Source: Diphasiastrum complanatum (lineage: Eukaryota > Streptophyta > Lycopodiopsida > Lycopodiales > Lycopodiaceae). Taken from it: a stretch of DNA of 64,000 nucleotides. Below are positions 33,713-42,645 of this stretch, piece after piece. The DNA is taken from NCBI GenBank assembly GCA_029204225.1, contig CM055111.1:42286815-42350814 (forward strand), in the 5' to 3' direction. Each line of letters starts with the position of its first letter. Position 1 is the first letter of the stretch. The translations under genes and the position numbers were made by a program. The notes beneath the pieces were generated by a model. The model saw nothing but the letters and a program-made list of their open reading frames with translations, was not told the origin of the DNA and searched no databases.

Positions 33713-36700
33713 TTGAGCTTTATTGATGTCTATTAAGTACCAAAGGTGCATAAAACTGAGATGTACATGTTGTGGGAGCGTAAAATGTGTCCAATAAGAA
33801 ATATAATTTTAAGTAAAAGCTGAAACTGAATACGAGACTAAACTTGGAACATAAACTGAATCTAAGACTGACTCTTAGCTCAAAAAGTTAAAACAAAGGC
33901 ATAAAGCCATAAAAACATCATACCAATCTCTTCTACTTCAATGAACTGAATAAAGTCTTGATAGATGCTAATGGTTGAGCTCTATGGTGTGAGGAACATG
34001 GTGTCTGTTGGAGGGTTTGCAGATCCCAAGGCAACCCTAACCCTAGTTAATAAGTGAGAGGGATTTGGCACCTTGCGTGTGTAAGTCCAACCCGATGATC
34101 ACATAGTTATTTGATTGATTAGTTAAAAGTCAATAAAAGGACTTTATGCCTTTTTGCGGGACTTTTAATGTCGCAGGGCCTAAATGTCAAGTTAGTGAAT
34201 AAAGTTGGGTTTCCCTCCAAATTTGATGGTTCCCACACTTTTTTAAATTTGAATAAAAAGAGAGGCAAGACTGGACCAATAGGATTCAGAGGCCAGGGTC
34301 CTCCTCTCTACTATAAGAAGGGACCAACTTGAGTTGCTCCTCATGTTCATTTCCACATTTCAATAAAGCAGATTGGTTCTCTTCAGAAATGGATTGATGA
34401 ATGTCCTTGCTCTTCTTCTTTCCTTCTCCATCTCTCATGCTTTCTTTGTATTTTGCTAATTATTGGATCTGAATGTTATTGGGATTGAGTGTTATTATAC
34501 TTTTTATGGGAGAGAAAGAGAGAGAGAAAGAGTAAGCTATCTTTGTTGTGGATCGTAGTGTTAATGGATCTTAGTGTTAACGAGTAGGGTTAATGGATGT
34601 AGAGTTAGATTTAGATCTTCCATTCATGCTGAAATTTGAACTAAACTATCGCTCTCATGGGAACGAACCTACGCGTGATAACTAACTCCGTCTCTATGAT
34701 GCTAGATTGACTAGATCTTGGATTCAGGTTAGGCAAGGAAAGAAACCCACTACAATTTTGGCACCGTTGCCAAGGAGCTACGCCAATTTTTCAGTTTGCA
34801 GCATGATTGTTGGATGGTTAGCTTGCATTAGGCATCTTGTCGTGACATGAATAGTGTTAGATCTGCATTTTAGGGTTAGTTTGGGATTGATTTTGCTTGA
34901 TTTGAGTGGATTTGCTTGTTTGAAATCTAATTTGATTGTTTAAACAGGGAAAGCTATTCAGATCACCAATCTTAAGATCCATTTGGATCTGAGATATAAG
35001 AGAAAATAACAAAAATCGGTCAAATCTGCCAGATTTGGTCAAAAAGAGGCAAAAAGCGTCATCAGAGCTTAGAACTTTTTACCCTCTTTCAGAAAACCTT
35101 CGCCAAGTTGCAGACACCTTCGGTTTTGTTCACAGAACCTTCAGTTTGAAGGGCGAAGATTAATTCCCAGCAGATTTCCAGAAACATCAAAAAAACCGTC
35201 AAAAAACACCAAAAAATCATCAAAACCCTAAAAATACAGAAAAAGAACCTTCGCCCGATTCACTGTGCACAGGTGTGATTCAGATCTATCTACTGCCAGG
35301 TCAGCGAAGAATAATACCAAAAATAGAAAGGGTTTCAGAGGATCAGTTGTCATATTGCCATATTTTTACCAAAAAAGTCACTTTTTTGCAAAATTACTGA
35401 TCAGATCATAGAAAATCTTGAATTTTACCCTCGAGAACCATCAGAAACTATATTTTCTTGTGTCATAAACCTTCGCCAGTTTTTCCAATTGTATCTGTGT
35501 CAGATCTTTCACCTGAGAGGTCGGCAAAGGTTATTTTTCAAGAAATCATCAAAAAAAATGTTCAGAGAGTTTTTTGCCCAAAATAGCACTATTGAACCTT
35601 TGCCGAGCCAATCTTTGCCTAGTGAACCTTCGCCAGACCTATTTTAAGTTTCTGATTTTCCAGATCAAGTCTCTGTCAAAATTTGGATCAAATCTGATAT
35701 ATTTTGAATTGGATTCTGAGAGATTTATCAGTTTTGAGAAGTATCGATTGATCGAATCTCGAAAACTTTTTCATGATATAGAATCAGATTCTTGAAAAAC
35801 GGAATAGATCTAGCAGATCTGATCTGAGATAGTTGTGATTAAAAAATCTAGATCCAATCTCATTGTCTGCTTAATCTAAATTTGTAAAGATGGCTGCCCC
35901 TGGAGCTGCTCCTGGAGGTGCTCCACAGGAAGTCAATCCAATTATTGTTAGAAGAGCACCCCGTTTAGATCTACCCAAATATAATGGATTAACAGATCCA
36001 GTTAGATTTCTTCAGATCTATGCTGAATCATGTGAAGTCTATGGTGAGAATTATCCTCAAGATAAACTTCAGCTGTTTCCTATGGCCTTAACAGGCGCAG
36101 CACAAGATTGGTACTATAACCAAGACGAAACTGAGCGTACAGATTGGGAGGTTGTTAAGCGAGCCCTTATCGCACGGTTCAAACCGCGAAAGTTTATGGA
36201 AGACCCTTTCCTACTTTTAAGTAAAATTAAAATGGGAAAGCGGGAAATGGTTCGAGATGACATTGAACGGGTGAAACGTCTTAGATCTGAATGCGAACCT
36301 GAGCTGATTAACGAAAATGCCATGATTATGTGGTTTTTGTCAGGTCTACCTAAACGGATCAGACGTGAGTTGAAACGCCATAATGAGTATGCACTCTTGC
36401 AAAATGCCATGGACGATGCAATTCGGGAGGAGGATGAAGATTCAGATGAGGAGCCAAATATCAGTATGTTGCCTTATATAGCAGGGCAGACTACTACGAC
36501 ATCCACCACTATTGCATCAACGAATGCCAATGCTACTGCAGAAATGATGCGCCTTGGAAAATTTCCACGAGGAAACAAACAAGGAACTTGAAAAGCTTGC
36601 AAAGACTTTTCCTACCAGGGAAAATGTCTGGTGTTCTATTTGTGCAGGAAATCACACAGTGAACGAGTGTCCTCAATTGAAAAAACGAATGGAACTCAGC

Positions 36701-39700
36701 GTTTGCCATCTGTGTAATTCACCTGATCATGAGACTGCTTTTTGCAACTTCAACCCTCGGATAATTCAACAACGGTATGCCCATATGGGATATCGAGAAC
36801 CACAGTATGGAGGTAATCCAGCAGTAAGACCGCGACAATCTGCTCTTGGATACCCGGAACGTTTAGCTTTACTTGCCCCACCAAAGCACTCCGCTCCTCC
36901 TGCCAATTTGATGGAACCAGAACCTTACGGAAGTGCTGAGCAATGGAACTATGGTAATGATCAGGAAGGTGGATCTTCAGAACAATATGCCATTTATGCT
37001 GCCACTCAACAACAAGCTTCTAGAAATTGGACCAGAGCACCACTTGGATGCTTTGCATGTGGAGAAAATCACAGAGTTGCAGAATGTCCACATAAAGGGA
37101 AATTTTGTACCATTCTGTCGTGATTGTGGTTATGGGCATTGCTATAAAGACTGTCCAGCAAGACCGAAGCCACCACCAGCTACAGCACCTGTAAATTTGA
37201 TAACAATCAAGCAAAGACCAGTAGCTCAGAATAAACCAAGTGCACCCTTGATGGTGGTCACCAGAGCACAGAAGCAAAAAGAACCAGTAGTGATCCAGTA
37301 CCTGCTGATTCTATACCATTGAACGATACACCAACAGCATCGGGAGTCTATCCAAATCTTAATGCAGAAAAACGAAGATATCAGAATATGAGGCAGTGGA
37401 TTAAACATCTGCAAGAAGAAGAGGAGCTTGAAGCTGCTAAATCAACAGCTGAAGTTCGGTCTTCACCATTGCAGCCTTCAAGAAATTTACGTACGGATAT
37501 GAATGATCAGTTACATCATCTTGAAGAACCCTTCAAGATGACTGAACCAGAAGCACCGCAAACAGAACTACTCATATACATTTTGTCTAGTAAGATCAAT
37601 ATTTCATTGGGAGAGTTCCTGAAGTTGGTGCCAAAAGCAAAAGAAGTCTTAGCGCAAAAGTTAGCTCAAGAAGAACCAGAAGTCCATCAGGAGCCACTTT
37701 TTTGTGCTGGATTTGAAAAATCTAACGAAGCACTCCATGTTGGAGCCGCTTGGGAAAGTGAACAAAAGAATATCACTCTGCCGATACAGCATAGACAATT
37801 TCCTAAAGAAGCAGCCGTGATAGATGGCGGTTCAGGAGTTAACCTGATCTCTACAAAGCTATGTGCAAAATGGGGCCTTACAAAGACCAAACCTGCTACT
37901 TTTGCTATTAAGCTAGCTGATCAAACGACAGTTCGTCCACGAGGAATGGTGGAAGATATACCTGTCAGGATTGCAGGAGTACAGTTCGTCATTACTTTCG
38001 TAGTGATGGACTTACCAGAAGCGCCTAATGTTTACCGAGTTCTATTGGGACGTCCATGGTTACGAGTTGCGCAAGTAATTCATAACTAGGGTACCGGAAA
38101 AATCACTTTTGAAAATCATGAACGTGCAGTTAAAATTGATCCTACAACTTGGACTATCAAACCAATGGTTCAAAAAGAGGATGACAATTCGTCAACAACG
38201 GATCACACTTGTGACTAACCACAGAAAAATTTGGGAGTTCACTACGATTCTCAAACAGATACGGTCAATTGGAATGAAGCTCTTGCAACGATTGACTGTC
38301 CAGCAGGATATATGTGTCAACAAGATAATCAATCAGATTTGAGCGAGATTTCCTTATGAATCTTTTAGAATTATAAAATATACCCAGTCATACTTTAAAA
38401 TCTTTGGGTGATCTCTTAATATTAGCATAATGGTTAGCTCTATCTTGAGCACTATGAATACTCTCACGAGCTAAATGCAACATTTCTTGCATTTCATGCA
38501 GCAAATCTCCAACCTTGTGTTCTCTACTATTACAAGCAAATTCTATCAAAGGGATGTAATCTTCCCAATGAGATTTCCTATGAAAAACATGTCCTCAACA
38601 TATTTTCCATAGTCTGAATAGTGCTTTCATTCTATCCATCTGATTCAAGACGATCAGTAAAACTAAAACTAAGAGAAGTCTCAAGTTTATGGAAAACTAC
38701 AAACCTGACATGACCTGTGACTTTTAGATCTCTATAACTAATGATATCACTAGACAGTCCATATAACGTAAATAATCTTTCAACAAAAATCTGCTTAGTT
38801 CACTTAAGTGGAATGAATGTAGCTAACTTATCAAAGAGAATCACTTTTTGGGAAGTGCAACTAGAAAATCCATAAATATGTGCTCGCATCACTTATCAAG
38901 GATGTCTAAGGGATGTAATAAACCATTAATTAGCCTTGAAGCATTTAGCTTTAGCTAGTTGATAAAATTTACATATTAACACATAAGACTCAACAAATGG
39001 TTTGGGTCTTGGCCAATAGAACTCTCTTCTGACCAAGTCCAAAGTCCTATGTATACCTAGATGACTCGCACAAGGTAACCTTGTGTGGGGGGTGTGTCAT
39101 GACATTCAAACAGAACTTTTCTCTTCAAAGCACCATCCCTTGATATACAAATATCTCCCTTTCAAGAATAACAATCCATTTTGAATGTTGTATTGTTCCA
39201 CAATCTTCTTATCTTTCATATCCAATTGAGAACCCTATAAACCAATTTCAAGCTCATTCTCAGTTTAGTTTAAACAATCTTTCATATCCGACCATAATGA
39301 GAATCATTTTCACACAATCCTCTGAACAACAGATATAGATTTGTAAAATTCTGAGTGAATGTAAGTTCATTTAACCCACCAATCCAACTTGATTAGAGTT
39401 GCCTTTTATATATTGAATCTCATGATCAAACTCTTGCATCACCTCAGCTCATCAGGCTTTCGAATCTCTCAGATCACGTTGATTATAAAAATAATTAAAA
39501 GGCTAGTGATCTGTATACACTATATACTTACTACCATACAAGTAGTGTCTCCAGGTTTTACGTGCATGAGTCATAGCAAATAATACTTGGACCTCAGTTG
39601 TATAACACAACTGAGGTCCAGTGAAAATTCTTGCTCCTATCAATCTATAATAGATCTGCTCCAATTGTAATATCACTTGCGTCGATTCTCAAGATGTAAG

Positions 39701-42645
39701 GCTGGTTTGGATTTGCAATCTATAACACGGAAGCAAAAACAATCAAGCTTTTGAGTTTCCCAAAACACTAATTCATTTCCCCGTTCCATACAATAAGTGG
39801 ACTAGGCCATTTTTCTTCTTCTTTGTATTAATTCTACCCATGATTGCGCTCGCTTGGATGGTTTTTTTAATCAAATTTTGTTTATATGTGATGTTCAAGA
39901 TAACTAAACTTCATATTGTCTGTAAAATCTTCTAGACTACGAAAAAGATGTGCAAGTTTGTAGTGAAAGAACTTCTGACATGTGAATCTTGTAAAAAAAA
40001 TTACAGCTTTTTTCAACACAACTTTCCAGAACGTGAGGGTCCGGAATGACGTTCCAGTGCAATTTAGCATAGGTTAACATAAATGGAGCAAGATAATGAT
40101 GATGAAGACGGTGCGGCAGAAGTTATTATGAGCACATGATATATGCGCTGCGTTCCAGAACATAGAGTTTCAATCACGTTCCGGAACTGCTTGTTCCGAA
40201 AATTTCAGAAAGTCCCGTTCCATAACGTGTTTTTTTTTTTGTTTTTTTTTTTGGGGGGGGGTGTCGGTCATTTTTTTACATGTCTTAGAGATGGAAAAAA
40301 GCCATAAAAAGGCATCTAAAAGCACATTTAAATACATTGTACCAAGTACCATATTCTAAGCACTTATCTTCTGAATGTTTAAAAAATTCACCTGATAAAA
40401 GGTATTTAAATTCCAGAACAGACTTATGAAGACACTAGGCCTTTTTTTTTTGAAGTCATGAATCCCCAATTTAAAAAAGAAAACCATTTCTAGATGGAAA
40501 CAATTTTCACCAAGATGAGATCAAACCTTAAGTTTAGAATCTAGTACCCAATCCGCCTTAAAAAACAAAAAGCTCCCATCATGCCACCTTCCTTTCTTTA
40601 ACATATAATCGACAATTTTGCATGAATAATTTTAGCTCCAAGGAAGATTGAAGAATAGAAACTAACGACAATGAGAAATAATAGTTTAGGCTGACTGCTG
40701 ATTAACAAAAGAAGAAAGAAGAATCTCATTTGATAAGTTTTTTATGAGATTCCTCCATAATCAAGACAAACTTGTCTCAAGAACTAGTCTAAGACTAGAT
40801 GGTAACACTTCAAAGTTCGTATTATGATAGCATGCAATACCCAAAAACATTAATATGCTACACGTGAATTAGTGTACCACCATAAGAAAACCACCAGGCA
40901 TAGATTTTGTTTTTTTGGGGTTTCAACATTCCGGAACGCTCATTCCGGAATGCCGTTCTGATGCAACTTAGCTGCACATCAAAGAGAAAGAGGGTGTGGG
41001 ATTGAAGACTATGATGGAATTTGGGAAATGATCTCATGTTTTGTGAAAAGAAAGGAGGCATGTGACGAAGCAAGAGGTTTACAAAGAGACTTTGCAACTG
41101 ATCTCGACATGCATTTTTGAAATATCAACGTTGTAATTGGAGGTGGAAAATGATAGATAAGTGATCATGAAAAAAGCGAACAGTATGAAGATACACAAGA
41201 CTTTGAAATGAGCAGTTATAAACCACAGGAATTAAAAAAGTGGATGAAAGGGATTGCAGGCATTATGCATTTGGGCTTTTATAACACAGGCATAGTACTT
41301 ATTCAGTGTGAAGAAATAAGATGTCGGCATTCCTATCATTAAAAGAAATGGCCTTGCTCAGCTTCCAGCCTGGATGATTGAATTGAAGTCAAATAGGTGT
41401 GACTGCAACAGTATTTTTTATTGAAGACCTTCTCTTTGCATACATGCTGTAACTATTGTCTTGAAAGAGAGAACTGTAAAGAAAAATACATCTTTGACCT
41501 CCGAAATTCTGTCATTGTAAGAGGTATCCATTGTTTCAATTTTGTACAGGGTTGCATTGATTTGAGGAAAAAATTTGTGGAAGAGGTTTTTCAGAAGTTA
41601 AATGAAAAAACAAAAACCCAAGATTACCATCCTAAACCATGTGGATTGTTCCAGCACGCTCACTTGCTAATGTTCACAGTAGCCACAAAAAAAGTTTTCT
41701 TTCAAGATCACTGCAAAAGTCTAACCATATGTAACAGTAACATGCAATTTGGTAAATACCTATCCCATTTACTTTAATTGTCTTTCCATCTATCTAGAAG
41801 TAGTTCCAGATAGATGGTGCAACGAACATATCAAGTTTTGACATTAATATATCTACTCGTCACATTCAGATTTCAAACTACCAGAAAAACTGTAAATGCT
41901 CTTAGGAGTTTACCAAGCATCAACTTGTAGAAACTGCTTTGAATAGCTATTCTACTTTCAGAAGGCATTCTAAGCTGCTCCTCAAAGATATTCAACTTTC
42001 AGAGAAGATTCCAAACTTGCCCTTTTTATTAGCTGGACATCGTAGGACCTTCCATACTTCTGTCTGATGAGTGTAGCCAGCTCTTTGCCACCAAAAAAAT
42101 CATCATTGCCATCTATGATGTTCTCCAAACGACTCCTAAATGAGTCAGCAGGTGTCTACAAAACATCAATTACCAAAATCATTTTCAAAGTGTCATGTCA
42201 AAGATAAGAATGACGCAGTTGCATAATCTTCAAAGTACATAACCACCTGATCAGCTCAGAAATTGAATGATTACTGTATTCTAATTTCTTGCAATACAAT
42301 TCAGATACGCAATGCAAGAGTATTTCTAGAATGCAATTAAGGTGCATTGTTAGTGTTAAGCCTCACTTCATCAGTACTGCCACTTTGTGAACTGTCCTCC
42401 TCTTCATCACCTTTTTCATTTTCATCTGGTTCCTCTGTCCCAGAAAGTGCATACATTGGTGTTATAAGAGGTTTTCGCTTCCAAAAAAACCTTTCTCTAG
42501 CTTGAGGCATTCTTAACTTCGATAACTGTGTCCTGGGGCGAAATATGCTCTTCGAATGAGAAATGTGGTGACTGTACAGCCCAGATTCTTCCTGGAGCAC
42601 TTTCATGTGAATGGTACTCTGGAACCCCACACTTGAAGATGCCAT
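21878..42645 (-). CDS. DUF3067-family, probably plastid-targeted protein (5 coding exons)
   Basis: A host gene deduced from five exons on the minus strand: 42,645-42,367, 42,155-42,021, 32,851-32,795, 23,899-23,765 and 21,943-21,878. All junctions are phase 0 and the sum is 223 codons plus TAA. Residues 1-65 look like a chloroplast transit peptide (starts MASSS; Ser, His and basic residues; possible cleavage near MYA-LSG), then an acidic linker (DENEKGDEEED). From about residue 112 the text GGKELATLIRQKYGRSYDVQ, MNVMWKYREQ, SFPLTEEQYLLRLDDVANNL, RPRIGKAVSIFIDL and ANEWIYR follows the DUF3067 family as I know it from cyanobacteria and plants. Its function is unknown to me. I chose ATG 42,645 for its ATGGC context; ATG 42,657 is in the same frame. 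Introns 2 and 3 hold most of the transposons between 24.7 and 40 kb. No stop or frameshift is seen, so the gene may be functional. Confidence 0.85.
23052..23131. repeat. Cluster of three palindromes
   Basis: GCGATCCG...CGGATCGC (5-base spacer), CTGGAACG-CA-CGTTCCAG and GCAGCGGATC-GT-GATCCGCTGC lie side by side. Similar GTTCC/GGAAC palindromes followed by GTGCAA or ATGCAACTTAGC occur near 40.03 and 40.93 kb, so I read this as a short inverted-repeat (MITE-like) family. Confidence 0.7.
23711..23764. repeat. (AG)20(AC)7 microsatellite at a splice site
   Basis: AG array at 23,711-23,750, then AC to 23,764. On the minus strand it is (GT)7(CT)20, beginning at the first base of intron 4. Confidence 0.95.
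23765..23899 (-). CDS. DUF3067 gene, coding exon 4
   Basis: Acceptor TTGTGCAG, donor AAG/GTGTGT. Forty-five codons from RSFPLTEEQYLLRLDD through LRCWGAVSYVRNSLSKTK to ERPRIGK. This is the most conserved part of the DUF3067 domain. Confidence 0.88.
24624..24650. repeat. (ATCT)n microsatellite
   Basis: About six TATC/ATCT units followed by TATATA, inside intron 3. Confidence 0.9.
24726..25070 (+). repeat. Copia-D 5' LTR (first bases lost)
   Basis: Matches the 3' LTR from ATTAATGTTTATTT through CCAAAATAGAGAGCAACTAT to the CCATTCATTCCATTGTAG region and GTTGATCTTGATTGG. The first ~10 bases (TGTTAGAA) are missing. Confidence 0.85.
25095..25718 (+). pseudogene. Copia-D GAG-pre-integrase and integrase start
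   Basis: KLWHERFGHLNFKSLQVF and CEGCVLGKHHMKKFES form the zinc-binding site; VLELVHRNMCGPMKIQS and FADNYSR open the integrase core (His-Arg replaces the usual His-x-Asp, HRN for HSD). After the small hAT insertion come YKGEAFKFTWFKTQVEKETN and KILRLDKGGQYLS, where the second catalytic Asp region (RSDRGGE in relatives) reads RLDKGGQ. Confidence 0.82.
25391..25584. mobile_element. 194 bp hAT-type MITE
   Basis: Flanked by an 8 bp target duplication with one mismatch (TTCTAGGA at 25,383-25,390; TTCTACGA at 25,585-25,592). The ends are inverted: CATAGTCGCAGCG on the left, CATAGTTGCACGT as the complement of the right. The interior is rich in GGTTCGAACC and related words. 8 bp duplications mark the hAT superfamily. 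There is no coding capacity. Confidence 0.85.
27100..27440. repeat. ACCTTCG / AAATGCGAC-rich LTR-like piece
   Basis: Repeats GGCACCTTCGCATTTTTCGG and AAAAATGCGACAGTGTCG-like words, resembling the minisatellite and following region of the Copia-B LTR. It abuts the minus-strand Copia RT at 27,440 and may be a fragment of an LTR of that element. Confidence 0.55.
27440..28210 (-). pseudogene. Ty1/Copia RT fragment inside the hAT insertion
   Basis: Minus strand: YKYGPDGNLSKYKARLVTKG, FSQKYGVDYTETFSPVIK, then TAFLHGELNKEVYMDQPPGF, YGLKQSARQWYKK, and an intact VVYVDDTLIL box (about 27,590-27,620), DLGEARCYLGLQI. The Trp of the usual KWVF motif is TGA near 28,050. The RT is cut off after the catalytic region; it is joined to the LTR-like piece instead of RNase H. 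Confidence 0.88.
28383..29030 (+). pseudogene. Copia-D integrase C-terminal part
   Basis: Continues the Copia-D integrase: TPQQNGVAKRKNQSIVETAR, SMLKSKKFPNMFW, then in shifted frames NPTKVVENRTPEEAYKG, SHLRVFGSIAYVHIPKDLRS, KCLFLGYDSQEKG, and DLKSKKIIISRDVIFDENGS. Stops and frameshifts break it. Confidence 0.85.
29031..30240 (+). pseudogene. Copia-D RT and RNase H remnant
   Basis: RT text is fragmentary (EEVYMVQPEGY-like in a shifted frame at 29,104-29,136, PRAWYTRIDTYF), and the YVDD box is degraded to VVMFIGL. From 29,380: DFGSLQYFLDIEVWR, FISQSKYAHELLEKFNMLEC, LYRKLVGSLIYLTTLRPDIA. RNase H follows with frameshifts: LLQCDNQSCIKLEKNPIVH, SKTKHIEIQQHFIREKI. It ends before the PPT ATTAAGGGGG (30,241-30,250). 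Confidence 0.85.
30251..30636 (+). repeat. Copia-D 3' LTR
   Basis: Begins TGTTAGAAATTAATG after the PPT. TATATAA promoter box at 30,526-30,532. The right border is uncertain. Confidence 0.82.
31035..31148. repeat. 49 bp tandem repeat, ~2.2 copies
   Basis: CCACATAAG-TGAGGATTGGAG starts copies at 31,035 and 31,084; a partial third starts at 31,133. Confidence 0.9.
31312..31665. repeat. 175 bp direct duplication (diverged)
   Basis: GCAGAAACCTTCCATTTGC at 31,317 recurs as GCAGAGACCTTTCATTTGC at 31,492; the following text (TATGCATATTTCTATTGA) keeps step. Confidence 0.85.
32795..32851 (-). CDS. DUF3067 gene, coding exon 3
   Basis: Acceptor CTATTTCAG, donor CAG/GTTTGC. Nineteen codons, EFMGRQLLAMNVMWKYREQ, matching the family's VMWKYLEQ-type segment directly before SFPLTEE. 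Confidence 0.87.
32981..33089. repeat. T14-G13 run and (GA)37 array
   Basis: A T run (32,981-32,994) and a G run (32,995-33,007), then GA units 33,016-33,089. The GA array is the tail of a repeat described in the next entry. Confidence 0.9.
33016..33200 (-). mobile_element. Retroposon-like repeat with (TC)n tail, copy 1
   Basis: Read on the minus strand it ends TACATGTACATTT ... GGCAT ... GACATTAATAAAGC followed by (TC)n. Copy 2 at 33,672-33,810 has the same text before its TC tail. A shared 3' end of AATAAAGC plus a simple-repeat tail suggests a LINE or SINE family inserted by retroposition. The 5' ends are unclear. Confidence 0.5.
33672..33810 (-). mobile_element. Retroposon-like repeat with (TC)n tail, copy 2
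   Basis: The GA array 33,672-33,709 is followed (plus strand) by GCGCTTGAGCTTTATTGATG, then ACCAAAGGTGCATAAAACTG and ATGTACATGT, paralleling copy 1. Confidence 0.5.
34006..34754 (+). repeat. Gypsy-A1 5' LTR
   Basis: Begins TGTTGGAGGG, ends ACCCACTACA. TATA-like box TATAAG at 34,313-34,318 and AATAAAG about 50 bases later. No second copy is in the window, so the ends rest on the TG...CA form and on the adjacent PBS. Confidence 0.65.
34758..34772 (+). other. Gypsy-A1 primer-binding site
   Basis: TTGGCACCGTTGCC near the LTR end resembles the TGGCGCCGTTGCC primer site of Athila-like Gypsy elements (Asp-tRNA type). Confidence 0.7.
34773..35889 (+). other. Gypsy-A1 leader
   Basis: Untranslated DNA between PBS and gag. 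It contains many AACCTTCGCC words, for example near 35,098, 35,249, 35,468 and 35,620. Confidence 0.7.
35890..37130 (+). pseudogene. Gypsy-A1 gag with zinc knuckles
   Basis: The first frame (233 codons from ATG 35,890) has the retrotransposon gag domain: RFLQIYAESCEVYGE, WYYNQDETERTDWEVVKRAL, FKPRKFMEDPFLLLSKIKMG, LSGLPKRIRRELKRHNEYAL. A +1 shift near 36,555 moves to a frame with KELEKLAKTFPTRENVWCSI-C and knuckle motifs CSICAGNHTVNEC (36,632-36,670), CHLCNSPDHETAFC (36,706-36,747) and CFACGENHRVAEC. It is the best preserved gag of this lineage in the window. Confidence 0.87.
37131..38360 (+). pseudogene. Gypsy-A1 linker and protease
   Basis: An open frame of 256 codons from 37,319 contains EAPQTELLIYILSSKINISL, then the retropepsin-like AAVIDGGSGVNLISTKL (about 37,807-37,857) and a flap-like ADQTTVRPRG, ending LLGRPWLRVAQVIHN at a TAG that replaces Trp. 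Text after the stop (GKITFENHERAVKI, WNEALATIDCPAGY) matches the region before RT in the sister copy at 55.2-55.4 kb. DGG replaces the usual DTG/DSG in both copies, so it is a lineage trait and not decay. Confidence 0.82.
38370..39750 (-). pseudogene. Ty3/Gypsy RNase H and integrase remnant (Gypsy-F)
   Basis: Heavily broken minus-strand pol, in order: RNase H NPNQPYILRIDASDITIG (about 39,700) and FAMTHARKTWRHYLYGSKYI with VYTDH (about 39,590-39,500); integrase zinc region ASHLGIHRTLDLVRREFYWP (about 39,065-39,005); core CEHIFMDFLVALPK (about 38,880); TDRLESDG; ENMLRTCF; WEDYIPLIEFACNS; and the C-terminal LLHEMQEMLHLARESIHSAQ with DRANHYANIKRSP (38,505-38,405). The motif wording differs from Gypsy-A. 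It is antisense to A1 but sense to the host gene, in intron 2. Confidence 0.85.
39980..40262. repeat. GTTCC/GGAAC palindromic repeat and T/G runs
   Basis: Contains CCAGAACGTGAGGGTCCGG, ACGTTCCAGTGCAATTTAGC, CACGTTCCGGAACTGC and CCGTTCCATAACG, then T runs broken by G (40,230-40,252) and a G run to 40,261. Related to 23,052-23,131 and 40,925-40,985. Confidence 0.6.
40263..42020. other. Proximal part of intron 2
   Basis: No retroelement domain recognised. A further palindromic copy, CATTCCGGAACGCTCATTCC with ATGCAACTTAGC, lies at about 40,928-40,975. A 118-codon open frame at 41,421-41,777 has no motif. Confidence 0.5.
42021..42155 (-). CDS. DUF3067 gene, coding exon 2
   Basis: Acceptor GTTTTGTAG. 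Forty-five codons: TPADSFRSRLENIIDG, FFGGKELATLIRQKYG, RSYDVQLIKR. The donor is GCAAGT, a GC-type splice donor: the only alternative, GT three bases on, would break the frame into exon 3. Confidence 0.85.
42367..42645 (-). CDS. DUF3067 gene, first coding exon
   Basis: The open part of the exon runs from acceptor TATCTCAG (exon starts 42,669) to donor GAA/GTGAGG. From ATG 42,645: MASSSVGFQSTIHMKV, a basic Ser/His/Arg-rich stretch, FFWKRKPLITPMYALSG and the acidic DENEKGDEEEDSSQSGS. Upstream of the acceptor there is presumably a 5' UTR intron. Confidence 0.8.

Larger units (their letters stand above)
34006..38360 (+). mobile_element. Gypsy-A1: 5' LTR to protease, truncated
   Basis: A Ty3/Gypsy element inside intron 2, antisense to the host gene. 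It has a 749 bp 5' LTR, a PBS of the TGGCACCGTTGCC type, a long leader, gag with two knuckle regions, and protease. It breaks off near 38,360 before RT, where an opposite-strand Gypsy remnant begins. It is the same lineage as the Gypsy pieces at 0.4 kb and 53.7-58.4 kb. Confidence 0.85.
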
